NCBI GenBank assembly: GCA_965205725.1
Contig: OZ242189.1
Location: forward strand, 1,488,001 to 1,552,000
Length of the DNA: 64,000 nt
DNA from: G965205725 sp965205725
GTDB taxonomy: Bacteria; Pseudomonadota; Gammaproteobacteria; Pseudomonadales; Halieaceae
Direction of reading: 5' to 3'
In this document: positions 8,112-16,733 of the stretch, piece by piece
Layout: every line of letters starts with the position of its first letter
Numbering within the stretch: position 1 is the stretch's first letter
Notes under the pieces: generated by a model
Database searches by the model: none
Told to the model about the DNA's origin: nothing
Seen by the model: only the letters and a program-made list of their open reading frames with translations
Translations under genes and position numbers: made by a program

Positions 8112-10490
8112 TTATCGGATTGCATGGCTCAGCGCCATTTGACGCAGGCAAACACCCGCTGCCAGATAGCACGCAGCAGCGATATAAAAGTTAACACCGA
8201 TCGATAGGTAGATTGATATAAACACGGCCAGTGCCGAGAACAACACGCCGAATATGCCGTTCAAACCCCAGTACCAGGGGGCTGCATATTGACTGTCATC
8301 TCGCACCAGGCTCATGCCGGTTGGAAAGAAACAACCCAGACACAAGCCAATGGGCCCAATCAACATTACCGACCATAGAATTTTGACCGGCATGGCATAG
8401 GTGATCATCGTATTAAGGCCCATGTTCAGCAACTGTTGTATGGCGACGATTAAAACTGCCGTTATCAGGGCAAGCTTCATGCCTCGTTCTTTCGACCACA
8501 ACTGCAAACGCTCACTGAAAAAACTACCCACCCCGGTACTGAGAATGATTGCGAACAGAAGTATTCCCAGCGCATAAACAGGATGCCCCAAAAACACCGA
8601 CAGGCGCTGTAGCAGGCCGATTTCCAGACTCATAAATCCGGCGCCAATCAGCATAAAGAAAATCATCGCCGATGGTTCCAACCGCTCTTCTTCCGAGTAT
8701 CGCCGTTTGTGAATCAGCAGCGGCACCACCACACCCAGCAGCGTTAAGAACAGCAAAATGCCAATAAGCGACGCCAGTGTTGAGGTGGCAATCAGGTTGC
8801 CATAAACCACGCCTTCGCCAAGCGCCTTCTTGTCGAACCGCTCAAACAGGCTGCTCAATTTGAGCATATTGAAAAAGTAAGGGCTGTTATCAGTAGGCGG
8901 GCTGATATTGAGTTTGTGGTCCGCCGAAATAGCCGTCAGCTCGTTTAGAGATCGAGACTCCAGCACCCGCCGCAATATTTTATTGGCAGCAGGCAGACGC
9001 GGACTAATGAGTATGTCGTGCTTGTATTGCCGAGCAACCTCTTCCAGGGTATTTAGGTCTGTAGCGGACAGCGGTTGGCGTGCCACCAGCAATGTGGCAA
9101 TTTTCCCGTTTGCCATCAATGCGATGTGCGCCGATGGATTCTCTGCGCCCTGCTCGAGCAGCGCCGCTACTGCAAGGCTCAGCGCCCGACCAGTTTCACC
9201 GAGATTCTTGTCACTGTACCAGCGAGACACGGTAAAGATTCCCGTATCTGATAACCGTGACATGAACGTGCTCCACGCTTCAACGGTATACAGACCATTC
9301 TCGGAGAGGCTGTAAGCACCTGCGCCTGTAGATGCCCAGGTATCAATCAGCGACATCTGTAATACTTCGAATTTCCCGGTACTATGCGAAAAATAGCTGC
9401 GCGCTTCATCGACCACCAACTGCACTTTTTCATTGCCACCCAAACCGGCAAAGTCTCGATAGGGCCCTTGCAAGAGTTCGATGAAGATGGGATTTACCTC
9501 AACACCCAGCGCTTGCTGGTGGCCAAAAACCAACGCCGACTGCACGTCTTTGCCACCACCTACGCCGATGATTGCCGCGCCGCCAGTGGGCCTAATGAAG
9601 TAAGCCACATTGGTAATATCGTATTTCAGGTGTTCAATATCTGCTTCGGTTTCGTAGGCGCGCATTACCGTGCCCGCAAGACCATCAATATTCATCCAGC
9701 GCTGGCGAACCTGCATATCCTTGATCGCCTCGCGATCACCGCGCCATATGGGTGGCGCTGCGGTCATTTCCCTACCCATAACAACCCGGGAAAATGAGTT
9801 CCAGCGGTCAACCACCGGTTTGGAGTTGTCGGCATGCCCCTTCACCATTTGCGGCACGACACTTTGATTAATCGCGCTATAGCCAACGGCAACAACCGCA
9901 ACAACCACAATGGTCAACCACTTTTTAAAATGCCTCTGACTCAGCCGCCAGGCTGCCAGTAAACCAAGCACTCCGCTCAGCATCGCCGCTGAGGGCGCGT
10001 TCATGAGATTCAGCGCCAGCAATACCAGCAGGCAACCACAGGCAGCGCCGATAAGGTCGGCTGCGTACAGGCGGTTAACAGGCAGTGGAAAACGACTCAG
10101 CAAGGCCGAAATTGCAACCCCGGAAAAGTAAAACGGTAGCGCTACAGCTACTGTTATTATGGTCATATTGATCAAACTGCGTATGGCTTTATCGCCAATG
10201 GCAGCAGCAGTTATGGGCACATAACACACGATCAAAACCGCCAGCGGCACGCTGACAGAAAAACAGCCGATCATCAGACCTGCGTTATTGAGCAAGCGTT
10301 CTGAAGAAAACGCCCGCGCCCTCACAAACACGGTAATCGCGCCTGCGGTCATACCCAGCATAGCCACCGATATGGCAAAAAAACTGAGGTGGTACCAGGT
10401 GACTACGCTCAACAGACGCGCCAGGGCGATTTCAAATATCAAGCTGGCCGTGGCAATTAGAAACATGGCCTGGTAAACCGGATGAGTCAT
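8112..10490 (-). CDS. Membrane spermidine-synthase-like protein (MFS-like/SpeE fusion)
   Basis: Large protein of 792 residues in three parts. Residues 1 to about 220 hold six or seven hydrophobic helices; the middle (about 225-525) is a Rossmann methyltransferase fold of the spermidine-synthase type, with the nucleotide-binding loop AAIIGVGGGKDVQSAL and the acidic VVDEARSYF; residues 560-792 hold another six or so helices ending in a short tail. This layout is known from fused-MFS/spermidine-synthase proteins whose activity is largely unstudied. Polyamine synthesis is not assured. It follows the acyl-CoA dehydrogenase gene by 12 bases and is probably cotranscribed with it. Confidence 0.8.
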   Translation of the reverse strand: MTHPVYQAMFLIATASLIFEIALARLLSVVTWYHLSFFAISVAMLGMTAGAITVFVRARAFSSERLLNNAGLMIGCFSVSVPLAVLIVCYVPITAAAIGDKAIRSLINMTIITVAVALPFYFSGVAISALLSRFPLPVNRLYAADLIGAACGCLLVLLALNLMNAPSAAMLSGVLGLLAAWRLSQRHFKKWLTIVVVAVVAVGYSAINQSVVPQMVKGHADNSKPVVDRWNSFSRVVMGREMTAAPPIWRGDREAIKDMQVRQRWMNIDGLAGTVMRAYETEADIEHLKYDITNVAYFIRPTGGAAIIGVGGGKDVQSALVFGHQQALGVEVNPIFIELLQGPYRDFAGLGGNEKVQLVVDEARSYFSHSTGKFEVLQMSLIDTWASTGAGAYSLSENGLYTVEAWSTFMSRLSDTGIFTVSRWYSDKNLGETGRALSLAVAALLEQGAENPSAHIALMANGKIATLLVARQPLSATDLNTLEEVARQYKHDILISPRLPAANKILRRVLESRSLNELTAISADHKLNISPPTDNSPYFFNMLKLSSLFERFDKKALGEGVVYGNLIATSTLASLIGILLFLTLLGVVVPLLIHKRRYSEEERLEPSAMIFFMLIGAGFMSLEIGLLQRLSVFLGHPVYALGILLFAIILSTGVGSFFSERLQLWSKERGMKLALITAVLIVAIQQLLNMGLNTMITYAMPVKILWSVMLIGPIGLCLGCFFPTGMSLVRDDSQYAAPWYWGLNGIFGVLFSALAVFISIYLSIGVNFYIAAACYLAAGVCLRQMALSHAIR

Positions 10491-10502
10491 TGCTGCGTGT
10501 TC

Positions 10503-11663
10503 TCAATAAGAGCGGGGCATGCCCAGTTTGTGTTCACCCAAATACGAAAGAATGAGATTGGTGGAAATCGGCGCGATCTGATACAGACGGGTCTCACGGA
10601 ATTTCCGCTCCACATCGTATTCCTCTGCCAGGCCGAAACCACCGTGAGTCTGAATACAGGTATCGGCAGCGGCCCAGGAGGCTTCGGATGCCAACAGCTT
10701 GGCCATATTAGCCTCTGCTGCACAGGGTTTTCCGGCATCATAGAGTGCGGCGGCCTTACTGACCATCAGGTCGGCTGCCTCGGTCTGGGCGTAGGCGCGG
10801 GCAATAGGAAACTGTACACCCTGGTTTTGTCCAATGGGACGGCCGAACACTTCTCGCTCACAGGCATAATCCGTCGCGGTCTTAGTGAACCAGCGGGCAT
10901 CACCGATACATTCCGAAGCAATCAGTATACGCTCCGCGTTCATCCCGGACAGAATGTAACGAAAGCCCTTACCCTCCTCACCCAGCAAATTTTCTGCGGG
11001 AACCTTCAGGTTGTCAAAAAACAGCTCTGTGGTCGCGTGATTCAACATTGTGCGGATGGGGTTGACGGTTAAGCCATTGCCCACTGCATCGCGCATATCC
11101 ACAACGAACACGGAAAGCCCCTCTGTTTTTTTAGCCACCTGATCCAGCGGCGTGGTACGAGCCAGCAGGATCATTAAATCTGAATGCTCAGCGCGGGATA
11201 TCCACACCTTCTGCCCATTGACAATATAATGGCCGCCCTTTTTACGCGCGTGCGTTGTAATACGGGTGGTATCGGTACCACTGGTCGGCTCGGTCACAGC
11301 GAAGGCTTGCAAGCGCAGACCACCACTGGCTATTTCTGGCAGATATCGCAACTTCTGCTTGTCACTACCGTGGCGAAGCAAAGTGCCCATGGTGTACATC
11401 TGCGCATGACACGCTGCTGCATTGGCGCCTTGCTCATGAACGGCTTTCATGATTTCCAGCGCCACACGCAGAGGCAAACCGCTGCCGCCGTATTCCTCTG
11501 GAATCAAACTCGCCAACAGGCCCGCCTCTGTCAGCGCCTGCACAAACTCTGTTGGGTATTCACGCTCACGGTCTTTGGCGCGCCAGTATGCAGCGGGGTA
11601 GTGCCCGCAAATCTGCGCAACCGTATCGCGAATCTGGCCAATCAGTTCACTCTGCTCACTCAT
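10503..11663 (-). CDS. Acyl-CoA dehydrogenase family protein
   Basis: FAD enzyme of 386 residues expected to introduce an alpha-beta double bond into an acyl-CoA thioester. The N-terminal helical domain contains EEYGGSGLPLRVALEIM, the central beta domain AVTEPTSGTDTTRITT, and the C-terminal helical domain IQTHGGFGLAEEYDVERKFR. In place of the common YEGT catalytic segment the end reads LYQIAPISTNLILSYL, a variant seen in one ACAD subgroup, so the catalytic base may be supplied from elsewhere in the fold. The start ATG (11661-11663) overlaps the tail of an SDR remnant, which shows that the gene was once the downstream partner of a complete SDR gene. Confidence 0.88.
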   Translation of the reverse strand: MSEQSELIGQIRDTVAQICGHYPAAYWRAKDREREYPTEFVQALTEAGLLASLIPEEYGGSGLPLRVALEIMKAVHEQGANAAACHAQMYTMGTLLRHGSDKQKLRYLPEIASGGLRLQAFAVTEPTSGTDTTRITTHARKKGGHYIVNGQKVWISRAEHSDLMILLARTTPLDQVAKKTEGLSVFVVDMRDAVGNGLTVNPIRTMLNHATTELFFDNLKVPAENLLGEEGKGFRYILSGMNAERILIASECIGDARWFTKTATDYACEREVFGRPIGQNQGVQFPIARAYAQTEAADLMVSKAAALYDAGKPCAAEANMAKLLASEASWAAADTCIQTHGGFGLAEEYDVERKFRETRLYQIAPISTNLILSYLGEHKLGMPRSY

Positions 11664-11760
11664 ACACCGGTACCTTTAACATATCCAAGCCATTACCTCC
11701 GTCCACAGACACATGGGTGCCGTTAATAATGCCAGGGCGATTTCTCTCGCCGCCCAATCT
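11656..11760 (-). pseudogene. 3' remnant of a short-chain dehydrogenase/reductase gene
   Basis: The minus-strand frame ending at the TGA 11656-11658 encodes the peptide GIINGTHVSVDGGNGLDM followed by a short tail, which is the standard C-terminal signature of SDR enzymes (G-x-I-x-G-T-x-x-x-V-D-G-G). Only about 30 codons are recognisable; the upstream part of the gene is absent and a lipoprotein gene lies there instead. The stop overlaps the start of the acyl-CoA dehydrogenase, as expected for a former operon. The upper boundary at about 11760 is approximate. Confidence 0.65.
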
Positions 11761-11786
11761 GCTTGGCAATCAGACATAGCTTGTGC

Positions 11787-12365
11787 TTATTCGGTGGCAC
11801 GCTGACCAATATCACCAGGCGTACCACGCTGCTCAATGCCGCGCTGACCGCCGTCCAGATTGCTGTTCCGGTTTAGTGTCACTGGCAAACTCTCGAGTGC
11901 AAAACCGCCCCAGCGGTGCTGATACATGGGCCCGGTTAAATCGTCTACATCCACAACATCAATCACGCTGACCAGGGCCTGAATACCTCGCCCACCACCG
12001 GCATCCATATCAAAATCGATCAACTCGCTGTCGATTAAGCGATGAGATTTATCGAAGCTCAACAACAGATACTCTCCGCGAATTTGCGCATCGCCCCAGT
12101 CGATACTGAGAAAATCTGCCCCCGCTGCACGCAGGCTTAATCCCAATTTATCTTCATCAATTCGCCAATATTCGTAGGCCATCATGTAGCCGACGGTCGA
12201 AGCGCTCATGCGATGCGGCGGCCCTAACTGATCCAGGACAACAGCGAGCTCCGTACCCGCGACGCAGTGCTGCTCACCCAGGGGCTGACCGATGTAATAA
12301 CGCGACTGGCTACAGCCGCATAACAACAGCAAAACCAGGATTAGAAAAGACTTAGTCGTTTTCAT
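11787..12365 (-). CDS. Putative lipoprotein, second of a tandem pair
   Basis: Protein of 192 residues with a type II signal peptide: the hydrophobic run FLILVLLLLCGC ends in a lipobox with the acylated Cys near residue 18. I do not recognise a named family. The segment AVVLDQLGPPHRMSAS followed by YEYW and a later FDKSHRLID resembles the layout of SmpA/OmlA (BamE-like) domains and also resembles its upstream neighbour, so the two may be distant paralogues. The last 35 residues are polar and low in complexity. It overlaps the upstream gene by 14 bases. Expected location: inner leaflet of the outer membrane. Confidence 0.6.
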   Translation of the reverse strand: MKTTKSFLILVLLLLCGCSQSRYYIGQPLGEQHCVAGTELAVVLDQLGPPHRMSASTVGYMMAYEYWRIDEDKLGLSLRAAGADFLSIDWGDAQIRGEYLLLSFDKSHRLIDSELIDFDMDAGGGRGIQALVSVIDVVDVDDLTGPMYQHRWGGFALESLPVTLNRNSNLDGGQRGIEQRGTPGDIGQRATE

Positions 12366-12711
12366 CGCCGATATAACTCGCGTATTCCGTCAAACGATCA
12401 TCGCCATCAAAAAACAGTACTGCCCTGTCGTACCGGGTTTTCACGTCCAGGCGATTGTAGAGAAACAGTATGTATCCCTGACCCTCACTACGCTCGTAGA
12501 GATAATAGAGAACGGTTTCGTCGTCCAGCGTGATCACTTGCGAGGGCGGGCCCAGTGCCTTTAACACCTCACTGCGAGTGGTTGCACCGAGCTGAAACGA
12601 GCCCAGGACTTGCGGCTGCCAGGTCACTTCAACGCCACGCCTGTCTGTATAGTGTGCGCAGGACGCGAGCAATACCGACAAGAGAACGATACACAGCCCC
12701 TGCTTTAGCAT
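12352..12711 (-). CDS. BamE/SmpA-like small lipoprotein
   Basis: Protein of 119 residues starting at the ATG 12709-12711. Signal peptide MLKQGLCIVLLSVLLASC ends in the lipobox LASC. The mature part has FQLGATTRSEVLKALGPPSQ, the G-x-T-x-x-x-V-x-x-x-L-G-x-P pattern of the SmpA/OmlA fold found in BamE, then the strands TVLYYLYE and AVLFFDGDDRLTEYA. BamE itself is usually encoded beside fur or recN, which is not the case here, so this is a relative and not the assembly-machine subunit. The frame stays open upstream into a nitroreductase remnant (to 12915), so a longer fusion protein starting there cannot be excluded. Confidence 0.65.
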   Translation of the reverse strand: MLKQGLCIVLLSVLLASCAHYTDRRGVEVTWQPQVLGSFQLGATTRSEVLKALGPPSQVITLDDETVLYYLYERSEGQGYILFLYNRLDVKTRYDRAVLFFDGDDRLTEYASYIGDEND

Positions 12712-12786
12712 ATTTCTGTTTCCATCCAAACCAGGGTTTGGCCATTGATCGGTGGTTAACGGCAGCCGACAATAGCGGGATTTCTT

Positions 12787-12915
12787 GTGACGATTGCCGC
12801 CGCTAGCCGCAAAGCGTGCCTTTTCGAGAATGGTATCCGGAACTGAATTCGGCAATTCCTCACCACTGTATCCGTGCGCAGAAAAAGTCGGGCGCATGAC
12901 TTCGTAAAGTTCCAC
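12787..12915 (-). pseudogene. 5' remnant of a nitroreductase gene
   Basis: The frame starting at the GTG 12913-12915, six bases after GAGGT, encodes MELYEVMRPTFSAHGYSGEE and, near residue 36, ARFAASGGNRH. This is the N-terminus of an FMN nitroreductase including the phosphate-binding SGGNR. Similarity ends at about residue 43, and the frame then runs in phase into the signal peptide of the downstream lipoprotein gene. The remaining roughly 150 residues of the enzyme are missing. The native ribosome site is intact, so the fused frame may still be translated. Confidence 0.65.
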
Positions 12916-12991
12916 AACATCACCTCAGTTAAGCCAAGAAGAGGTGTGAGTCTAGCAGAAAGATGCCCGCAGAACGGGCGTCGAGGTTTAC

Positions 12992-13030
12992 CAATCCAGG
13001 CCGTCAATCCAGGCCGTCAATCCAGGCCGT
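12992..13030. repeat. Three perfect 13-bp tandem repeats
   Basis: The unit caatccaggccgt occurs three times without gap or mismatch, nine bases beyond the stop of the TonB receptor gene. A small hairpin (GCCCG and CGGGC arms, 12965-12979) lies just beyond and may end the receptor transcript. Confidence 0.85.
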
Positions 13031-13038
13031 GGTTAAGC

Positions 13039-15522
13039 CTAGAATGTGTACTTCAGTTCCATACCGTACATGCGTGGAGGCTCGCGGCGGTCATAGGACG
13101 GTGCTCCATCTGTGAACGACGACGAAATAGACGGGCCATTACCCCCTGGTTCAGCATCGCTCGGTGCCCAATCAGTCCAGTTGGTCACCCATGCGGCCAC
13201 CTCCCAGGCACCATCAGCACTCAAATAGGCCAGGCGCGCATTCAACTGCTCTTTATCATCACGATCCGGACAACTGTCAAAGGGCGCCTCAGTCAGCGTA
13301 CCCACGGCCGAATCTTTACTGATTACCAGCTCGCCATTCACCGTATCCAGCTCATAGTAGCCAGAGGGGCCACCAGGCAGATGCTGAATGTACTTACAGC
13401 TATCGCGGTTGGTGCCACCTTCTTCCCAGCCCCAGGACACAGAGCCGGTTAGAGAGCCTGAATGGTTCATGTCGTAGCTGTAACTCGCGCCAAGCGCATA
13501 GGATATCTCCGGTGCACCGCTAAACTTCTGACCCGTTTCATCCACCGGGTCGCAAACATCACCCACAGCACGCTGGCGCACACGGTCACTGTATTGCGCA
13601 TCTACAGTTCCAAGATTACCCCAGAGCTCCAAACCATCAATGGGCGCCCAGTTAATCGCCAACTCAATACCGTCACCTTCAATATCTGAAGACTCAAACA
13701 AGTTGGTGGCAAAATCAGAGTTAGGTAGACAGGCTGCTGGTATCAGGTTGAGATCTTGCAGGTTCTCGTATGTGTAATCAAAGTAAGCGGCATTGATGCG
13801 CAGGGTGTCATCCAGCCAGCTCGACTTTATACCGAATTCCAGGTTTTCAACATTGGCGGGATCATAAGCTGGATCGTTATGGGTCAGGCTAGCACTGTTA
13901 AACCCCCCTGAGTTGTAACCCTCAGCCCAACTCATATACACCATCACATCATCGGTAACGGCCCAGTCGAAAACTACCCGAGGGGTAAATTCATTCCATT
14001 CATCATCCTGCCTGACCTTGCCAATGGAATCGACGCTACCCTCGGCAATCCACTGCCCATTCCTGTCCAGAAAAGTCGGCGTAAATGCGAACCAGAGAGC
14101 ATGCTCGTTGAGCTGAACAAGGCGGCTAAAGTCCTTGCTATCTTCGGTATAGCGCCCCCCTGCAGTAAGCGCTAATGAGTCGGTAATATCGAAGGTGAAA
14201 TCGGCAAATACAGCCCAGGACTCGTAGTCGCCCTGCACGTCAATAAATTCACCGTAGAAATCTGCCAGAAGTGCGTCTGCGCCAGTTTCAAACGCTCGCG
14301 GTAAACCGACGAAAGGTGGCACAGTCCAGGCAATATCGTAGCCTTGACCACGCTCCAGGGCAGTATCGTAAGGCAGACCAATATTGGCCTCTACAATCAC
14401 CCGATCAACGGCGAGAGTGTTGAGTGTAATACCCGAAGTTTGCTTCGCTGTTTCTTTAAAGTAGTTGGCGCCGACAGTCCACAACAGGCGCTCATCCAAT
14501 GCGCCGGAAAAACGGAACTCCTGGCTCCATTGCTCATTGTCCTCGGCGTTGAAGTCATTGAATTCAAAAGTTGGGTCGATCCAGCCATCCTGGTTTTCAG
14601 GGTTCTCTGTTTCGTAGGTACGATAAGACGATATAGAAGTGAAGGCTGCCCAGGGCAAGTCATACACCACATGCAACGACGTGCCAAACAATTCACGATT
14701 TTCCGTTAACCGACGGTTGGTGGTGGTATTTTCAAAATCGCCGCCATCGAAGCGATTAGGGCCATAAACCGCGCTGGTTACACCTTTCGAGTCTTGATCG
14801 ATTTCGTCGTATTCTACCCGCCAAATAATGTCCAGTTCTTCGCCGGGCTGCCAGCGCAGAGAGCTGTTGAGCGACCCGTTCTTCTGATATTGATGATCAT
14901 CACCCGTGAAATCATTGTCGATGTATCCCCCACGCTCGTTATAAAGCCCACCGAAACGCCAAAATACCTCGTCGGTGAGTGGCAGGTTATACACACCCTC
15001 AAGCTGATAGCGATGGTAATTGCCAGCGGTCGCTTTCACCCAGCCTTCCTGTTCCAGGCCAGGTTTATTAGTCACATATTGAATGGCACCGCTGGCAGCA
15101 TTGCGACCAAACAAAGTGCCCTGAGGCCCGTTCAGGATTTCTATGCGTTCAATGTCGTTAAAGGCGACCTTAGAGCCACCCGAGCGAGCGATATACACAC
15201 CGTCAAGGTACACACCCACTACCGGGTCGCCACCGACACCAAACTCACTGGTACCCAGGCCGCGAATTTTATAGTTGGGTTGGTTGGAGCCGCGTGGAAT
15301 TGCAACATTGGGTGTAAAAAAGTTAAGGTCGCCAATGTCTTGCGCGGACAGTCTATCGAGCCCTTCCGTGGTGAATGCTTGCACCGCGATAGGCACATCC
15401 TGCAAGCCCTCCTCCCGCTTCTGAGCGGTTACGATCACTTCCTCAAGCTGAGCCAATGCAGCAGGTGCGGGCACAGCAATGGCAGCCGCGAGAACCGCTG
15501 ATTTACCGGCATATTTCTTCAT
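13039..15522 (-). CDS. TonB-dependent outer-membrane receptor
   Basis: Outer-membrane active transporter of 827 residues. A signal peptide (about residues 1-24, ending near ALA) is followed by the TonB box EEVIVTAQKRE, a plug domain with the signatures VYLDGVYIARSGG and ILNGPQGTLFGRNAASG, and a 22-strand barrel ending in the aromatic MELKYTF that outer-membrane assembly requires. The sequence belongs to the large FecA/CirA-like group common in marine bacteria that take up lipids, sterols or other hydrophobic compounds; the ligand is not predictable. It stands alone, with accessory remnants on both sides. Confidence 0.92.
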   Translation of the reverse strand: MKKYAGKSAVLAAAIAVPAPAALAQLEEVIVTAQKREEGLQDVPIAVQAFTTEGLDRLSAQDIGDLNFFTPNVAIPRGSNQPNYKIRGLGTSEFGVGGDPVVGVYLDGVYIARSGGSKVAFNDIERIEILNGPQGTLFGRNAASGAIQYVTNKPGLEQEGWVKATAGNYHRYQLEGVYNLPLTDEVFWRFGGLYNERGGYIDNDFTGDDHQYQKNGSLNSSLRWQPGEELDIIWRVEYDEIDQDSKGVTSAVYGPNRFDGGDFENTTTNRRLTENRELFGTSLHVVYDLPWAAFTSISSYRTYETENPENQDGWIDPTFEFNDFNAEDNEQWSQEFRFSGALDERLLWTVGANYFKETAKQTSGITLNTLAVDRVIVEANIGLPYDTALERGQGYDIAWTVPPFVGLPRAFETGADALLADFYGEFIDVQGDYESWAVFADFTFDITDSLALTAGGRYTEDSKDFSRLVQLNEHALWFAFTPTFLDRNGQWIAEGSVDSIGKVRQDDEWNEFTPRVVFDWAVTDDVMVYMSWAEGYNSGGFNSASLTHNDPAYDPANVENLEFGIKSSWLDDTLRINAAYFDYTYENLQDLNLIPAACLPNSDFATNLFESSDIEGDGIELAINWAPIDGLELWGNLGTVDAQYSDRVRQRAVGDVCDPVDETGQKFSGAPEISYALGASYSYDMNHSGSLTGSVSWGWEEGGTNRDSCKYIQHLPGGPSGYYELDTVNGELVISKDSAVGTLTEAPFDSCPDRDDKEQLNARLAYLSADGAWEVAAWVTNWTDWAPSDAEPGGNGPSISSSFTDGAPSYDRREPPRMYGMELKYTF

Positions 15523-15566
15523 AATCCCCTCTGCGTGAAAAACGCGATTTTAAAGATTAAACATTA

Positions 15567-15842
15567 CTATTCAAGACCTTTGCATGAGTAGCCAATCTGT
15601 ATTTTCCTCGCACCCTCTCCGGGGCGACTTTCTGCCCTTATAAACATTCCCGATAAACACGCTGTGCCCGCTTTAGGTTGCAGAGGAAAAGCACCTTTGT
15701 AGTACAGGGCATATACACCTCCACCAGAAAAACGTTCTTCAGGTGGTACAGATACCATTGGCGTATTTATCATGGACTCAACAGCCTCATCAATTAGTGC
15801 GATAAGAGATGCAGACTGAAATATGTGTTCTTCTAATTTCAT
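15567..15842 (-). pseudogene. Decayed Eco29kI-like GIY-YIG restriction endonuclease
   Basis: The 91-codon frame contains FSGGGVYALYYKGAFPL at about residues 38-54, close to the first GIY-YIG strand of the Eco29kI restriction-enzyme family (GxYALYYTGxFPL). The following part should carry a YVGKA-type second strand; here it reads GMFIRAESRPGEGARK and then stops, while an alternative frame gives VFIGNVYKG, so a frameshift and truncation are likely. Family members are above 200 residues. No partner DNA methyltransferase is nearby. I call it a remnant and not a working enzyme. Confidence 0.55.
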
Positions 15843-15871
15843 TTATTTCCTCAGTGTATCCATTTTGCAGT

Positions 15872-15961
15872 CCCTAACGGCAACCAAAAATAACGGAATT
15901 TTTAACATGAGATGACCTGTAAGCTCGTTTAAAAATTTCCCGTTGATTGTCTTTGTTAGAC
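15872..15961. other. attC-like imperfect palindrome
   Basis: A 90-bp stretch begins with CCCTAAC and ends with GTTAGAC, the form of integron R'' and R' core boxes, and between them are imperfect complementary arms (AACGGAATTTTTAA against TTAAAAATTTCCCGTT) with two extra unpaired bases. This geometry is like an integron attC recombination site. The spacers do not match the canonical pattern well, and no integrase gene or second attC site is seen. It lies 30 bases ahead of the Eco29kI-like remnant, as expected if that gene arrived as a cassette. Between here and 16100 I see no recognisable gene. Confidence 0.35.
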
Positions 15962-16100
15962 GGAGCGCGAAGCGTTGTATCTGGGTAGAGAACTGCGATG
16001 CACTAATAGTAGAACGCAGCAGCGACGAGCTGGAGTTAATGAAGTGCCCGGGATTTGAGTTCAGTACCCAGCCAGTATCGACCATCGACCCTGCCATGAA

Positions 16101-16733
16101 TCAGGTTTGGATCAAGCGGGAGGCTAGTTGCTCCAGTTTGCGTTCCACCAATGGCAATCGGTCATTGCCAAAATACATATCATCACTGTTGATAAACATA
16201 GTGGGGGAACCAAACCCACCGCGCTCGATAAGTTCCTCGGTGTTTGCACGCAGTTGCTCTTTTATATCGGCATCAGCTATACGTTGCAGAAAACTCTCTG
16301 CATTCATACCAGCGGTGTCCGCAAGTTCACCCAGCACAGAATTGTCAGAAAGATCCCGCAAATCGCCCCAGTAGGCTTCAAAAGCAAGACGAGAAAAATC
16401 CACCAGGTATCCCTGCTCTGAGGCGGCCAGGCAGCCGCGCATGACTTTTACCGCGTTTACCGGGTGGAAGTCCGGCCAGCCAATTTTAATCTCGCGGTAG
16501 TTTGCCCAGTCAGTCAGGTCCTTGATGAATGCCGACATGCGTCGTTCATCGGCAAAAGCCTTTTCGCGATATTTGTACAGCTCTTGATTGACTGCATTAA
16601 ACACCCCGCCCACCAAAACAGGGCGCCAGTTAATGCGCAGGTCGTAGCGCTGCGCAATCGGTTGAACTCCAGCAAAAGCCAGATAGGTCCAGGGCGAGGT
16701 TACATCGTAGAAGAATTCAAATTTAGCTGTCAT
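16101..16733 (-). CDS. DsbA-family 2-hydroxychromene-2-carboxylate isomerase-like protein
   Basis: Soluble thioredoxin-fold protein of 210 residues. The start FEFFYDVTSPWTYLAF replaces the CxxC of DsbA by SPW, which is typical of HCCA isomerases and kappa-class glutathione transferases. The helical insertion contains NWRPVLVGGVFNAVN and HPVNAVKVMRGCLAA; the C-terminal GFGSPTMFINSDDMYFGNDRL is the cis-Pro loop and substrate loop of the family. HCCA isomerase acts in naphthalene breakdown, but this family is widely used for other glutathione-dependent steps. The start overlaps the SDR stop (ATGA), so the two work in one transcript. Confidence 0.85.
   Translation of the reverse strand: MTAKFEFFYDVTSPWTYLAFAGVQPIAQRYDLRINWRPVLVGGVFNAVNQELYKYREKAFADERRMSAFIKDLTDWANYREIKIGWPDFHPVNAVKVMRGCLAASEQGYLVDFSRLAFEAYWGDLRDLSDNSVLGELADTAGMNAESFLQRIADADIKEQLRANTEELIERGGFGSPTMFINSDDMYFGNDRLPLVERKLEQLASRLIQT

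Noticed and set aside
8010..8207. 66-codon plus-strand frame between the NUDIX and spermidine-synthase-like genes
   Set aside because: It overlaps the 3' end of the large minus-strand gene and shows no ribosome site or family pattern.
14794..15501. 235-codon frame opposite the TonB receptor
   Set aside because: It is antisense to a clear receptor plug domain and has no recognisable features.
15843..16097. 84-codon minus-strand frame MAGSMVDTGW...
   Set aside because: No family recognised, no good ribosome site, and it covers the attC-like palindrome; probably noncoding.
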